Shown here one piece after another: positions 50,820-60,727 of a stretch of DNA of 64,000 nt; within the stretch, counting starts at the first letter, position 1, and each line of letters starts with the position of its first letter. Source of the DNA: Hyphomonas jannaschiana VP2 (lineage in GTDB: Bacteria > Pseudomonadota > Alphaproteobacteria > Caulobacterales > Hyphomonadaceae); NCBI RefSeq assembly GCF_000685215.1, contig NZ_ARYJ01000013.1, forward strand, positions 1-64,000, in the 5' to 3' direction. The notes below the pieces were generated by a model, which searched no databases, had not been told where the DNA came from, and was given only the letters and a program-made list of their open reading frames with translations. Made by a program: the position numbers and the translations under genes.

Positions 50820-51357
50820 GTCCATTACAGCTTTCGACGGAATCGCGCTGGCGGTTGTCGTGATCTCAGGGATCATGGGATTTGCCCGTGGGTTTCTCAG
50901 GGAACTGGCCACGCTCGGCGCCTTCATCGGCGCGCTGGCCGCCGCCTACTATGCCCGCGTCTTCTTCCACGATGATCTCTCTGCCCTGCTGCCGCCGAAT
51001 CTGGCGCCCTGGACGGCAGACGTGATTCTGCTGATCGTCGCCTTCATCATCGTTTATGTGCTGATCGCCTGGCTCGGACAGCGGCTTTCGAAAAATATCC
51101 ATGGTGCCGAAGGCATCGGCATGTTCGATCATGTGGCCGGCGCCGTGTTCGGCGTGCTGCGCGGCTTCGTAGCCCTTGTTTTCTTTGTAGTCCTTCTGGG
51201 GCTCGTCCTCGAACAGAACCGGATTCCGAGCTTCATTCAGAACGGAATCACCTATCCTCCGCTGCGCGATCTGGCTGATTTCGTGAACGTCGAAGCGGCC
51301 AAGGTGGGAAAAGAGGTGCAAGCCCCCCTTTCCTCGGCGGAGGAAAACGGGCAATAG
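50812..51357 (+). CDS. cvpA: CvpA family protein
   Basis: A 181-aa inner-membrane protein with four helices of the CvpA/colicin V production family: FDGIALAVVVISGIMGFARG, FLRELATLGAFIGALAAAYY, DVILLIVAFIIVYVLIAWLG, and LRGFVALVFFVVLLGLVLE. It overlaps radA by 8 nt and lies 39 nt upstream of purF, the conserved cvpA-purF order. The role appears linked to envelope stress or purine biosynthesis context. Confidence 0.93.
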   Translation: MLESITAFDGIALAVVVISGIMGFARGFLRELATLGAFIGALAAAYYARVFFHDDLSALLPPNLAPWTADVILLIVAFIIVYVLIAWLGQRLSKNIHGAEGIGMFDHVAGAVFGVLRGFVALVFFVVLLGLVLEQNRIPSFIQNGITYPPLRDLADFVNVEAAKVGKEVQAPLSSAEENGQ

Positions 51358-51396
51358 GCCCCTGTCGCAAGTCTGTCATCCAGGAGGCGCTGTCGT

Positions 51397-52848
<1,452 letters not shown>

Positions 52849-52869
52849 GGCCTGCGCTAGACGCGCGGC

Positions 52870-53586
52870 ATGACCCAGCCTCGTCTCATCCTCGTCACCG
52901 GCGCCTCCCGCGGCATCGGCCGGTCCGCCGCCCTTCACCTTGCGAAACAGGGTGATGTGGTCATTGCCATCGCCCGGTCGAAACTGGCCCTTGAAAAGCT
53001 GGACGACGAAATCCGCGCCGCCGGCAGCGAGGCCGTTCTGGTTCCGATGGACCTGAAGGACACCAAAGGCATCGAGACACTTGGCAAGGTGATTGGCGAA
53101 CAGTTCGGCCGCCTCGATGGTCTGGTCGCGAATGCCGGCATTCTCGGCACGCTGGGGCCGCTGGAAACCTGCGGTCCGCGCAGCTTCGAGGAAACCATCG
53201 CGGTAAACCTGACCGCCAATTTCCATCTGATCCGCAGCCTTGGCCCTTGGCTGCACCAATCGGATGCCCCGCGCACCGTATTCGTCACCTCCGGCGTGGC
53301 CCGCCACCCGCGTGCCTTCTGGGGGCCTTACCAGGCCGCGAAGGCCGGGCTGGAAGCCATGGTGCTCGGCTGGGCAGACGAGCAGGAGAACCTGTCCCTG
53401 CGGGCAAACCTGTTCAATCCGGGCGGCACCCGCACCGGCATGCGCGCCGAAGCCATGCCGGGTGAAGATCCGATGACCATTCCGTCACCGGACGAAGTTG
53501 CCGCGGAACTGGTGAAACTGGTCAGCAAGGACGAGACGCGCACAGGGCAGCTGATCAATTATCGCGACATCGCCGCTGTCCATTAA
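52870..53586 (+). CDS. short-chain dehydrogenase/reductase
   Basis: A 238-aa NAD(P)-dependent oxidoreductase with Rossmann motif TGASRGIGRS, VANAGILG, catalytic Ser in FVTSGVA and Tyr/Lys in YQAAKAG. It is SDR family, close to the classical YciK-like group by appearance. It lies 21 nt after purF on the same strand and overlaps the GNAT gene by 1 nt. The substrate is unassigned. Confidence 0.9.
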   Translation: MTQPRLILVTGASRGIGRSAALHLAKQGDVVIAIARSKLALEKLDDEIRAAGSEAVLVPMDLKDTKGIETLGKVIGEQFGRLDGLVANAGILGTLGPLETCGPRSFEETIAVNLTANFHLIRSLGPWLHQSDAPRTVFVTSGVARHPRAFWGPYQAAKAGLEAMVLGWADEQENLSLRANLFNPGGTRTGMRAEAMPGEDPMTIPSPDEVAAELVKLVSKDETRTGQLINYRDIAAVH

Positions 53587-54056
53587 TGGCTGGTGCGCCG
53601 ATCGTCCGGTCCGCCACGCGCGAAGACCTGCCGCTCCTGAAAGAATTCGAACAGGGCATCATCACGGCGGAGCGGCCCTATGACCATACGCTGAAGCCGG
53701 ATCCGATCAGCTATTACGACATCGGTGAACTGATCGATTCCGACGAAGCGGAAGTTGCCGTCGTGGAGCTGGACGGCGAAGTCGTTGCCTCAGGCTACGC
53801 CCACAAGCAGCGCTCGAAACACTATATCCGGCATGAGTGGCACGCCTTCCTGGGCTTCATGTTCGTGCGCCCGGACTATCGCGGGCGGGGCCTCAACAAG
53901 GTGCTGATCGACTATCTGACCGGTTGGGCGAAGGCGAATGGCCTGAGCGAGCTCCGGCTGACCGTTTACTCCACGAATGAGCCCGCGATCCGCGCCTATG
54001 AGAAAGCGGGCTTTGCGCCCTACATCACAGAGATGCGTCTGAACCTGGACGAGTAG
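53586..54056 (+). CDS. GNAT family N-acetyltransferase
   Basis: A 156-aa acetyltransferase. The acetyl-CoA loop is in FVRPDYRGRGLNKVLIDYL (R/Q-x-x-G-x-G/A type), and AIRAYEKAGFAPY is the C-terminal GNAT motif. It shares the A of the SDR stop/ATG junction (1 nt overlap). Its 3' end overlaps the convergent WYL-regulator gene by 32 nt. The substrate is unknown. Confidence 0.9.
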   Translation: MAGAPIVRSATREDLPLLKEFEQGIITAERPYDHTLKPDPISYYDIGELIDSDEAEVAVVELDGEVVASGYAHKQRSKHYIRHEWHAFLGFMFVRPDYRGRGLNKVLIDYLTGWAKANGLSELRLTVYSTNEPAIRAYEKAGFAPYITEMRLNLDE

Positions 54057-54750
54057 TCTCGCATTTGCGTTCTTCCTCGCGCACCGCTTCCCACCGCTTG
54101 CGCAGGCGTGCGACCCGTTCCGGGAAACGCGCGTCCAGCATCTCGACCTGTTTCACCCGGTCGGTGCGGAAGTGGCGGAAGCCCTCCCGTAACTCACACC
54201 AGGCGCACATCATGCGGATATGATCGGCATAGACGATCAGGAAGGGCCAGACCGTGCGGCGCGTGACATTGCCCGCCTCATCGGCATAGCCGAGATCCAG
54301 CTTCTTCTGTGTCCGGATGGCCTCTCGCACGAGCGCGACATCGAAGGAGTCCTCCGGCCGCTTGCGGAAACTGACCGGTACCAGCCCCGCATCCATGATC
54401 ACGGGCTGAAGCTCCAGCGGCACGGCCGTCGATAGCTTCGCGATCAGGTCCTCCGCCCCGCGCACCAGCCGGGCGTCACCACGCGCTGCCACCCAGCGTG
54501 CGCCCAACACGGCGGCTTCGAGCTCATCCGTCGTCAGCATCAGTGGCGGCATGTCGTAGCGCGCGTCGAGCACATAGCCCGTGCCCGCCTCCCCCCGTAT
54601 CGGCACGCGCTGGGCGATCAGCTCCGCCATGTCGCGGTAGAGCGTGCGCAGGCTCGTTTCCAGTTCCTCCGCCAGCTCGCGCCCGGTCACCGGACGGTTC
54701 TTGCGGCGCAGGATCTGGATGATCTGGAACAGTCTTTCGGTACGTCTCAT
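54025..54750 (-). CDS. YafY/WYL-domain transcriptional regulator
   Basis: A 241-aa regulator with an N-terminal winged helix (RTERLFQIIQILRRKNRPVTGRELAEELETSLRTLYRDMAEL in pieces) and a WYL-type domain (TVWPFLIVYADHIRMMCAWCELREGFRHFRTDRV), which often senses ligands. It is divergent from the GST-like gene across 92 bp containing a 24-bp perfect palindrome, a typical arrangement for this family and its target. The regulator and target gene pairing is inference from position. Confidence 0.9.
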   Translation of the reverse strand: MRRTERLFQIIQILRRKNRPVTGRELAEELETSLRTLYRDMAELIAQRVPIRGEAGTGYVLDARYDMPPLMLTTDELEAAVLGARWVAARGDARLVRGAEDLIAKLSTAVPLELQPVIMDAGLVPVSFRKRPEDSFDVALVREAIRTQKKLDLGYADEAGNVTRRTVWPFLIVYADHIRMMCAWCELREGFRHFRTDRVKQVEMLDARFPERVARLRKRWEAVREEERKCETTRPGSDASL

Positions 54751-54771
54751 GAAATGGACCCTACTGCCACG

Positions 54772-54795
54772 CTGCTGACACCATGCTGTCAGCAG
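54772..54795. promoter_or_regulatory. 24-bp perfect palindrome, probable WYL-regulator operator
   Basis: The arms CTGCTGACA and TGTCAGCAG are perfect 9-bp inverts around CCATGC. It lies 21 nt from the regulator start and 47 nt from the GST-like start, centred between the divergent genes, so one dimer could control both promoters. Confidence 0.75.
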
Positions 54796-54842
54796 GCCGT
54801 CGCTATCAAGTCTTCATCGCAACCCGAACCAGGAGAAAGACG

Positions 54843-55583
54843 ATGATCACGTTCTACGGATGGGGCCCCATGTTCGGCTGCCCTTCGCCCAGTCCCTTTG
54901 TCATGAAAGCCGACATCCAGCTGCAGATGCTGGGCGTCGACTTCACCCGCGCCATCGCGGATCTCGACGCCGTGCCGAAGCACAAGGCACCTTATGTCAT
55001 CGATGACGGCCAGCTGATCGAAGACAGCAATTTCATCCGGCACCATTACGAAGCCAAGCTCGGCAAAGACCTCTATGACGGGATGACCAGCAAGGACATC
55101 GCCCTCAGCTGGGCGCTGGAGCGGATGGCCGAGGGCCAACTGGCGAAGATCATGGCCTATGAGCGGTGGATGAAGGACGAAAATTTCAACAAGGGTCCGG
55201 CGCAGTTCTTTTCCGATGTTCCGGAGCCTGCCCGCCCCACCGTGCTGAAGGAGGTGCGCGAAGGCGTCGCCGCAACACATATGGGCGAAGGCACAGGCCG
55301 CTTTACCGAAGCCGAACGCATGCAGCTGGCCGACTGGGACATCAGCACAATCTCCATGCAGCTCGGCGATCAGGACTACCTGCTGGGCGATAAGCCCACC
55401 TGCGCCGATGCGGCCGTGGCTGCTGTGCTGATCTCCTGCGCCACGGAATTCTTCGACACGCCTCTGACGGGTCTGATCCGGAAGCACGCCAACCTGCCCG
55501 CCTATATCGACCGGATGAAAGCGCACTACTTCGCCCATGTGACCTGGCCGGAATGGCCCGAGCTGAAACAGCAACCAGTCTGA
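54843..55583 (+). CDS. glutathione S-transferase-like protein
   Basis: A 246-aa thioredoxin-fold plus helical-domain protein. The start reads MITFYGWGPMFGCPSPSPFVMKADIQLQML, with a GCPSPSP segment where the GST active-site motif lies, then YVIDDGQLIEDSNFIRHHYE (glutathione-binding cis-Pro and Glu/Asp-Ser region). The C-terminal domain (YLLGDKPTCADAAVAAVLIS) carries the GST N-capping motif. It resembles the failed-axon/metaxin-like GST branch. AGGAG precedes the start. Its likely regulator is the divergent WYL protein. Confidence 0.87.
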   Translation: MITFYGWGPMFGCPSPSPFVMKADIQLQMLGVDFTRAIADLDAVPKHKAPYVIDDGQLIEDSNFIRHHYEAKLGKDLYDGMTSKDIALSWALERMAEGQLAKIMAYERWMKDENFNKGPAQFFSDVPEPARPTVLKEVREGVAATHMGEGTGRFTEAERMQLADWDISTISMQLGDQDYLLGDKPTCADAAVAAVLISCATEFFDTPLTGLIRKHANLPAYIDRMKAHYFAHVTWPEWPELKQQPV

Positions 55584-56034
55584 TCCAAGCCCTGACTTCA
55601 CTCACCTAAGCAGACGAGGATACGGCAGTGGACTCCTAATCCTTAACCGCTTCCGCGACAGATCTACACTTGCCTGTTCGTGGACGGCAAACTCACCTGT
55701 TCCCGCAATACGCACTGGTACTCACTGGACCATCGTTTCCTAGGCTTGTTCGGCCTTGAGGGTAAGGACCCGCCTAAACCTACGGGTCGTGGACAGTGGA
55801 AGCATCGTCGCCATTTCGGAAAGCTTCGGCGACGAAGCCTTCAGGGCAAAGCTGGAAAACCAAACAAAAAGATCATGTCCGCCCGCTGTGTTTTTCTGGG
55901 CGCTGGCGCGTTATTCCGTCTGGGTCCCAGGACATCCATGAAACAACTCTCTCCGAAAAGTAGCGGCCATATATTGTTAAGACCCCGAAACCATGATAAT
56001 TCGACCTTGGGTTGTTGTTCTGGGATGGGATGTT
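55584..56034. other. 451-bp stretch without a convincing gene, upstream edge of the islet
   Basis: No reading frame here has a credible ribosome-binding site or family match. Short frames exist (for example TTG 55756-55941 and ATG 55680-56102), but the second runs into the next gene in another frame and neither looks coding. Composition is mixed. It could hold the promoter of the lipoprotein operon and decayed sequence from an insertion. I looked for a tRNA or tmRNA fragment that could mark an attachment site and found none. Confidence 0.6.
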
Positions 56035-57453
56035 ATGAGAGCTTTGTTCCTTCCATTTTTGTTACTCTCGATCGCGTCCTGCACGTCGTTATTCAACATT
56101 GATAGCACAGTCGTGAATACACCGCTTCATGATGACACCCGGGTATTCTACATTCAGGCGGGGGAATTTAAGAGCGAGCACGGTAACGTCTTCGACCTCG
56201 TCCGACCATTCCAGCAGGTACCTAAAGGTGATCAGACACTGGTACAGAATGGAGACCCTGTATCGATTGTAGTCAATCGCGTGGTTCTGCCCAGACACCT
56301 CTTTAATACCGGACTGGAGGATGACCGCGATTCTAAAACATATGATATCGCCGTGGTGCTCGATGTAGCGGCAACGGCGGGCGAAGACGAAAAATCGATT
56401 GCGGTGTTCTACCAGCGTGGCGTGAAAGCCAATACAGCCCTGTCGTTTGCCGACTTGCTTGTGTACAGTCAAGACAATTGGGACAACCGGGTCCCCCCTT
56501 ACTTCCGCATCCGGATATTCAGCGTCGCATCGGAACGAAATGAACGGACACGCGAGCTACTTGATCAGATTTCGGGTCAATTTGGAACACTTTCCAACAT
56601 CGTCAGCGCCCCCTATGCGGAGCCGTTTCTACAAGTCGCCTCGCGAGCCGCAGAATTGGTCACGCAAGGTGACAATGAAATGTTGGTCGACTTCCAGTTC
56701 CAGCTCTATTCGAGCGCTCAGACGTCCGAGAGCGGAGGAATGCCTCTGGGGCGCTTTAGAAAGGGGGGCATGATTATTGCTGGCGTCCCCAGATCCGAGC
56801 AAAGACAGTATTGGACCGGAAAGTCATTTCAATACGATCTAGAGGGGGAGCAGGTACTGCTCGCCGGTGATAGCAGGCCAACGCCAGTGGACCTGCCATT
56901 TTTGGTTGCGACAGTCATCACCACAGATACAATCGTACCAAACATTGTTAAGCGTAGATCGGCTGAAATCTTTGAGATCCTGCGGGATGACGAAGCACTG
57001 CGATACGACTTTGAGAAGGTTAGCACGTCTTTACAAAGGCTGGGGGTCGCGGTGGATGCGCTTAAAGCGCGAGAAGAATTCGCCACCAACCCAACGACCG
57101 GCAATCTTTCAGATTACATCGAAAAAGTTGCTTCTTCGGAAGCAGGCGACGAGCCTGGACAAATATCGCTGTCTCTGCAGAACTGGCTACTTGCGACTAT
57201 TCGTGCATCCACCGGCGTACGTTTGTCGGATGCTGAGGACTATCAGGTCTGGATGGACAAGTGTGCCTCGCAATATGACTTCAACCCGGAACTAAGGCGC
57301 TTTGTCCCCCGCGATGACACGCCCGAGGCCTGCAAAACGGGAGCCATAGTCAACGACGATGGCACATCGGGTAACTCGGACACTCCGGCAGACACGCCTG
57401 TCGATTTCGATGGCAACCAACAAGATGACGCCGACGGCTCAGATGGCCAATAG
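56035..57453 (+). CDS. large lipoprotein of unknown function
   Basis: A 472-aa protein with a lipoprotein signal ending LSIASC (Cys18), so membrane-anchored and periplasmic. Residues about 60-200 look beta-rich (DPVSIVVNRVVLP, KTYDIAVVLDVAAT, PPYFRIRIFSVASERNER), possibly a C2-like or other beta-sandwich; the middle has alternating helices (PNIVKRRSAEIFEILRDDEA). The C-terminus is an acidic Asp/Ser/Thr-rich tail. I recognise no family. ATG 56035 is preferred over 55993 because it begins the signal. The sequence is clearly lower in GC than neighbouring genes, indicating transfer. The next gene follows 33 nt downstream. Confidence 0.75.
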   Translation: MRALFLPFLLLSIASCTSLFNIDSTVVNTPLHDDTRVFYIQAGEFKSEHGNVFDLVRPFQQVPKGDQTLVQNGDPVSIVVNRVVLPRHLFNTGLEDDRDSKTYDIAVVLDVAATAGEDEKSIAVFYQRGVKANTALSFADLLVYSQDNWDNRVPPYFRIRIFSVASERNERTRELLDQISGQFGTLSNIVSAPYAEPFLQVASRAAELVTQGDNEMLVDFQFQLYSSAQTSESGGMPLGRFRKGGMIIAGVPRSEQRQYWTGKSFQYDLEGEQVLLAGDSRPTPVDLPFLVATVITTDTIVPNIVKRRSAEIFEILRDDEALRYDFEKVSTSLQRLGVAVDALKAREEFATNPTTGNLSDYIEKVASSEAGDEPGQISLSLQNWLLATIRASTGVRLSDAEDYQVWMDKCASQYDFNPELRRFVPRDDTPEACKTGAIVNDDGTSGNSDTPADTPVDFDGNQQDDADGSDGQ

Positions 57454-57486
57454 CGCCTTTTGGCAAAGCAGTTGGGAGAGAATTCG

Positions 57487-57969
57487 ATGGACAACGTAAA
57501 GACGATTGCGCAGATTTTGATATCTATCACGGCATTGCATGGTTGTGAAGCTATCACGGGCTTTCATGGTGAAGAGGGCAATATGACTCCTCGAAAAGTC
57601 TGGGCCGACAAAGGTTATTCCAGCACCATTCATTACGCTCTCGCTGATGAGGTAGTGTACGACCCTGACGATTTTGCCGCAACACTCGCAATGATGGACC
57701 TTGGGGACGGCGCCTATGTGTACGTTCTTCGGTCCGCGACACTGACTGTTTCATTCCCGGAAGATGAGGAAGAAATCGATGGATGGCTGGAGTTTCGTTC
57801 CGGTACAGATGGTCAGATATATGTGCGCTGGACGGGAATAGAGGCGCGAAAGCCAGCAATATCTAATACTCTGTCAGCAACCCAAGCCCGCAGGATATTC
57901 AAAAGGGCGAGTCGAGTTCTGCAAGAGGATTCGGCGAAGGCGCACCAAGAGTTGACCAGTCCAGAATAA
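57487..57969 (+). CDS. small lipoprotein-like protein of unknown function
   Basis: A 160-aa protein with a short hydrophobic N-terminus and a lipobox-like LHGC at residues 17-20, so probably another lipoprotein or a signal-bearing periplasmic protein. The mature part is beta-rich with an acidic loop (VSFPEDEEEIDGWLEF). No family is recognised. GGGAGAGAA precedes ATG 57487. GC in a sampled line is 50% (57601-57660). It follows the large lipoprotein in the same orientation and converges with the dcd gene by 30 nt. Confidence 0.7.
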   Translation: MDNVKTIAQILISITALHGCEAITGFHGEEGNMTPRKVWADKGYSSTIHYALADEVVYDPDDFAATLAMMDLGDGAYVYVLRSATLTVSFPEDEEEIDGWLEFRSGTDGQIYVRWTGIEARKPAISNTLSATQARRIFKRASRVLQEDSAKAHQELTSPE

Positions 57970-57999
57970 GCTGACCGCCGTTCATTGCTTTGAACCCGC

Positions 58000-59016
58000 T
58001 CACGCTCGGAAATGCTTCGACAGCTTCAGGCCCTGGCCCTGATAGTTGGAGCCCTTGCCGCCATAGAGCGCGGCCGGCTTGCCCAGCATCGGCTCGTAGA
58101 TCAGTTTCGCAACCGGCTGGCCATGCTCCAGAATGAACGGCACATCGCGCGATCGCACTTCCAGCACGGCGCGGCTGCCACCCGTATTGGTCCCGAAGCC
58201 CGGATCGAAAAAGCCGGCATAATGCGCGCGGAACTCGCCCAGCTCCGGCGCGATGGGTGCCATCTCTGCCGCCTCGTTCGGACCGACTTTCACCGTCTCG
58301 CGTGAGACGAGAATGTAGAACTCTTCCGGGTTCAGCACGATCCGCCCGTCACGCGGATAGACCGGTTCCCAGAACTGGGCCGCGTCATGCGCGCCGAGCC
58401 CGCGCAGGTCGACCACACCGGAATGGTGCTTTGCCCGGTATCCCGCAGGCTGGCCTGCTGGCGGCTCCAGGTCGATCGAAACGACTTTCTCCTTCAGAGC
58501 GTCCGGCCGCTTCTTCTTGAACCGGATCTGCGCAAGGCGGTCGCCGGGGCGCACCATGATCGGGAAGGTCCGGGGCGACACTTCAAGATAAAGCGGGCCG
58601 GAATAACCGGTCGGCACTTCGTCAAAGGCGCGCGACCGATTCGTTACCAGACGCGTGAACACATCGATCCGGCCGGTTGAGCTTTTCGGGTTCGCCCGCG
58701 CGGCAATGCCGGCCGGCAAGCGGAGATGTTCCTGCAGAGGCACGAGGTAGACACAGCCGGTCTCCAGCACCGCGCCTTCCTGCGTCAGGTCGATCCGGTG
58801 CAGGTGAATGCCCGGCTCCTGCAGCATCTCGGCGACCGTACGTTCCTTGCCGGGCAGGAAGCTCGCGCGCAGGCGATACGCGTCTTCCGCCAAGCGCAGG
58901 TCGAGGCTGGCCGGCTGCACCTGTCCCTCGTCCAGCGGCGTGTCTGTGCGGATGGCGCCGGAAGCCACCAGCGCCTCGATTTCCCGGTCGGGAAGAACAC
59001 CTGTATCCTGTGCCAT
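58000..59016 (-). CDS. dcd: 2'-deoxycytidine 5'-triphosphate deaminase (bimodular Dcd)
   Basis: A 338-aa dCTP deaminase of the two-module PF06559 type found in alphaproteobacteria, giving dUTP for thymidylate synthesis. Motifs are QVQPASLDLRL, ANPKSSTGRIDVFTRL, GYSGPLYLEV, RPGDRLAQIRF, and in the second module HYAGFFDPGFG with RDVPFILEHGQPVAKLIYE. The start at 59016 is used; the longer reading (59154) overlaps metZ. It is divergent from metZ across 64 nt. Confidence 0.93.
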   Translation of the reverse strand: MAQDTGVLPDREIEALVASGAIRTDTPLDEGQVQPASLDLRLAEDAYRLRASFLPGKERTVAEMLQEPGIHLHRIDLTQEGAVLETGCVYLVPLQEHLRLPAGIAARANPKSSTGRIDVFTRLVTNRSRAFDEVPTGYSGPLYLEVSPRTFPIMVRPGDRLAQIRFKKKRPDALKEKVVSIDLEPPAGQPAGYRAKHHSGVVDLRGLGAHDAAQFWEPVYPRDGRIVLNPEEFYILVSRETVKVGPNEAAEMAPIAPELGEFRAHYAGFFDPGFGTNTGGSRAVLEVRSRDVPFILEHGQPVAKLIYEPMLGKPAALYGGKGSNYQGQGLKLSKHFRA

Positions 59017-59028
59017 CTCTTGCACCCC

Positions 59029-59052
59029 TCGCCCTCTCAGGCATAAGGGCGA
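59029..59052. promoter_or_regulatory. hairpin in the dcd/metZ divergent region
   Basis: The arms TCGCCCT and AGGGCGA are a perfect 7-bp stem with a 10-nt loop. It lies 28 nt upstream of the metZ ATG and could be a leader hairpin or operator. It does not match known SAM riboswitch shapes that I can recognise. Confidence 0.35.
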
Positions 59053-59080
59053 AACACGGAAACACAAGGAATAAGCTGCC

Positions 59081-60283
59081 ATGGCAGACGCATCGGGCGG
59101 AGACGCCAAAAAAGGCTGGAAACCTGCCACCAAAGCGGTGCGCGGTGGCCTCATGCGCTCCGAGCATGGGGAGATCGCCGAAGCGCTCTACCTCACCTCC
59201 GGTTATGCCTATGACAGCGCCGAACAGGCGATGCGCCGCATGGCCGGTGAAGAGCCGGGCTTTGTCTATTCCCGTTATGGCAGCCCGACCTGCGAGATGC
59301 TGCAACAGCGCCTCGCCCTGATCGAAGGGGCCGAGACCTGCCGCGTCACCGGATCCGGCATGGGCGCGATTTCCTCAGCCATCCTGGCGCCGCTGAAAAC
59401 CGGCGACCGCGTCGTGGCCGCCAAGGCCCTGTTCGGCTCCTGCCGCTGGATCATCGCCAACCAGATGCCGAAATACGGCATCGAGACCGTCTTTGTGGAC
59501 GGCGCTGACATGGACGCCTGGGAACGCGAGATTGCCAAGGGCTGCCAGCTGGTGCTGATCGAAAGCCCGGCCAACCCGCTGCTGGACGGCGTGGACATTG
59601 CCGCCGTTTCGGAACTCTGCCGCAAGGCCGGCGCCCTGCTGGTGGTCGACAATGTGTTCGCCACACCGATCCTGCAGAAGCCGCTGGAGCTTGGCGCCGA
59701 TGTCGTCGTCTATTCCGCCACGAAGCACATGGATGGCCAGGGCCGCGTCATGGCCGGGGCGATCCTCTGCGATGAAGCGCGGATGACCGAGATCTACGAC
59801 CCGTGGCTGCGCCATATGGGCCCGGCGGCGTCGCCGTTTAATGCCTGGGTCGTACTGAAAGGCCTTGAAACGATGCAGCTGCGTGTCGAAGCGCAGAGCC
59901 GCAGCGCGGCGCGCCTTGCGGATGCCATCGCAGACCATCCTGCCATTGCGGCCGTACGCTATCCGCACCGCAAGGATCACCCGCACTATGAGGTCCACAA
60001 GAAGCAGATGCGCATGGGCGGCACGATGATGGCGCTGTCGGTCAAAGGCGGACAGGAAGCGGCGTTCCGTTTCCTCAACGCGCTGGAGCTGGTCGACATC
60101 TGCAACAATCTTGGCGACACCAAATCCCTGGCCTGCCACCCGTCGACCACGACGCACCGTGCCCTCAGCGATGAAGAGCAGGCAACGATGGGGCTCGACC
60201 GTTCCTGGATCCGTTTCTCGGTCGGTCTGGAAGACAGCGACGACCTTGAAGCAGACCTGATTCAGGCTCTTAACAAGGTGTAA
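59081..60283 (+). CDS. metZ: O-succinylhomoserine sulfhydrylase
   Basis: PLP enzyme of the Cys/Met metabolism family making homocysteine from O-succinyl- or O-acetylhomoserine and sulfide; 400 aa. The PLP Lys is in VVYSATKHMDGQGRVMAG; YSRYGSPTCEMLQQRLALIE, GSGMGAISSAI and LVVDNVFATPILQKPLELGAD are family blocks. AAGGAATA lies upstream. The metZ type is common in alphaproteobacteria; the exact acyl donor is not certain. apaG follows 25 nt downstream. Confidence 0.93.
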   Translation: MADASGGDAKKGWKPATKAVRGGLMRSEHGEIAEALYLTSGYAYDSAEQAMRRMAGEEPGFVYSRYGSPTCEMLQQRLALIEGAETCRVTGSGMGAISSAILAPLKTGDRVVAAKALFGSCRWIIANQMPKYGIETVFVDGADMDAWEREIAKGCQLVLIESPANPLLDGVDIAAVSELCRKAGALLVVDNVFATPILQKPLELGADVVVYSATKHMDGQGRVMAGAILCDEARMTEIYDPWLRHMGPAASPFNAWVVLKGLETMQLRVEAQSRSAARLADAIADHPAIAAVRYPHRKDHPHYEVHKKQMRMGGTMMALSVKGGQEAAFRFLNALELVDICNNLGDTKSLACHPSTTTHRALSDEEQATMGLDRSWIRFSVGLEDSDDLEADLIQALNKV

Positions 60284-60307
60284 ACAAACAGCGGGCAATT
60301 TCATCGA

Positions 60308-60724
60308 ATGGCTCGAAGGTCGCCCCCACCCCAGTATGAACACGTCACCGACGGGGTGCGCATCCGCGTGCGTCCGAAATTCATGTATGACGAGTCAGAA
60401 CCGGCCGCCGGACGGTTCATGTGGTCCTACACAGTCGACGTGGAGAATGAGAGCGAGCGCACCTGGACGATTATCCGGCGGCACTGGGAAATCATCGATG
60501 CGATGGGCCGCCTGCAGGAAGTCGACGGCGAAGGCGTGATCGGTCAGACGCCGACCCTCGGCCCCGGCGAACGCTTCAGCTACACATCCGGCGCACCGCT
60601 CGCCGCCCCATCGGGCATGATGCGCGGCACTTATGATCTGGTGGATGATGAAGGCGGCGAACTGGTCGCCCTGATCCCCGCCTTCTCTCTCGACAGCCCC
60701 TACGATACGTCGCGGCCGATCTGA
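60308..60724 (+). CDS. apaG: ApaG family protein
   Basis: A 138-aa FN3-like single-domain ApaG protein: VRIRVRPKFMYDE, FMWSYTVDVENESERTWTII, RHWEIIDAMGRLQEV and GEGVIGQTPTLGPGERFSYTSG are the hallmark segments. In enterobacteria ApaG is linked to ApaH and cation homeostasis; its biochemical role is unsettled. It follows metZ on the same strand. No apaH is adjacent. Confidence 0.95.
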   Translation: MARRSPPPQYEHVTDGVRIRVRPKFMYDESEPAAGRFMWSYTVDVENESERTWTIIRRHWEIIDAMGRLQEVDGEGVIGQTPTLGPGERFSYTSGAPLAAPSGMMRGTYDLVDDEGGELVALIPAFSLDSPYDTSRPI

Positions 60725-60727
60725 GGC

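Noticed and set aside
55600-55700. Possible tRNA or tmRNA fragment as an attachment site
   Set aside because: A stretch with CTCCTAATCC looked anticodon-loop-like, but no acceptor stem, D or T arm could be drawn.
55680-56102. 140-codon frame in the islet lead-in
   Set aside because: No ribosome-binding site, no domain, and it ends in another frame inside the lipoprotein signal region, which is more convincing.
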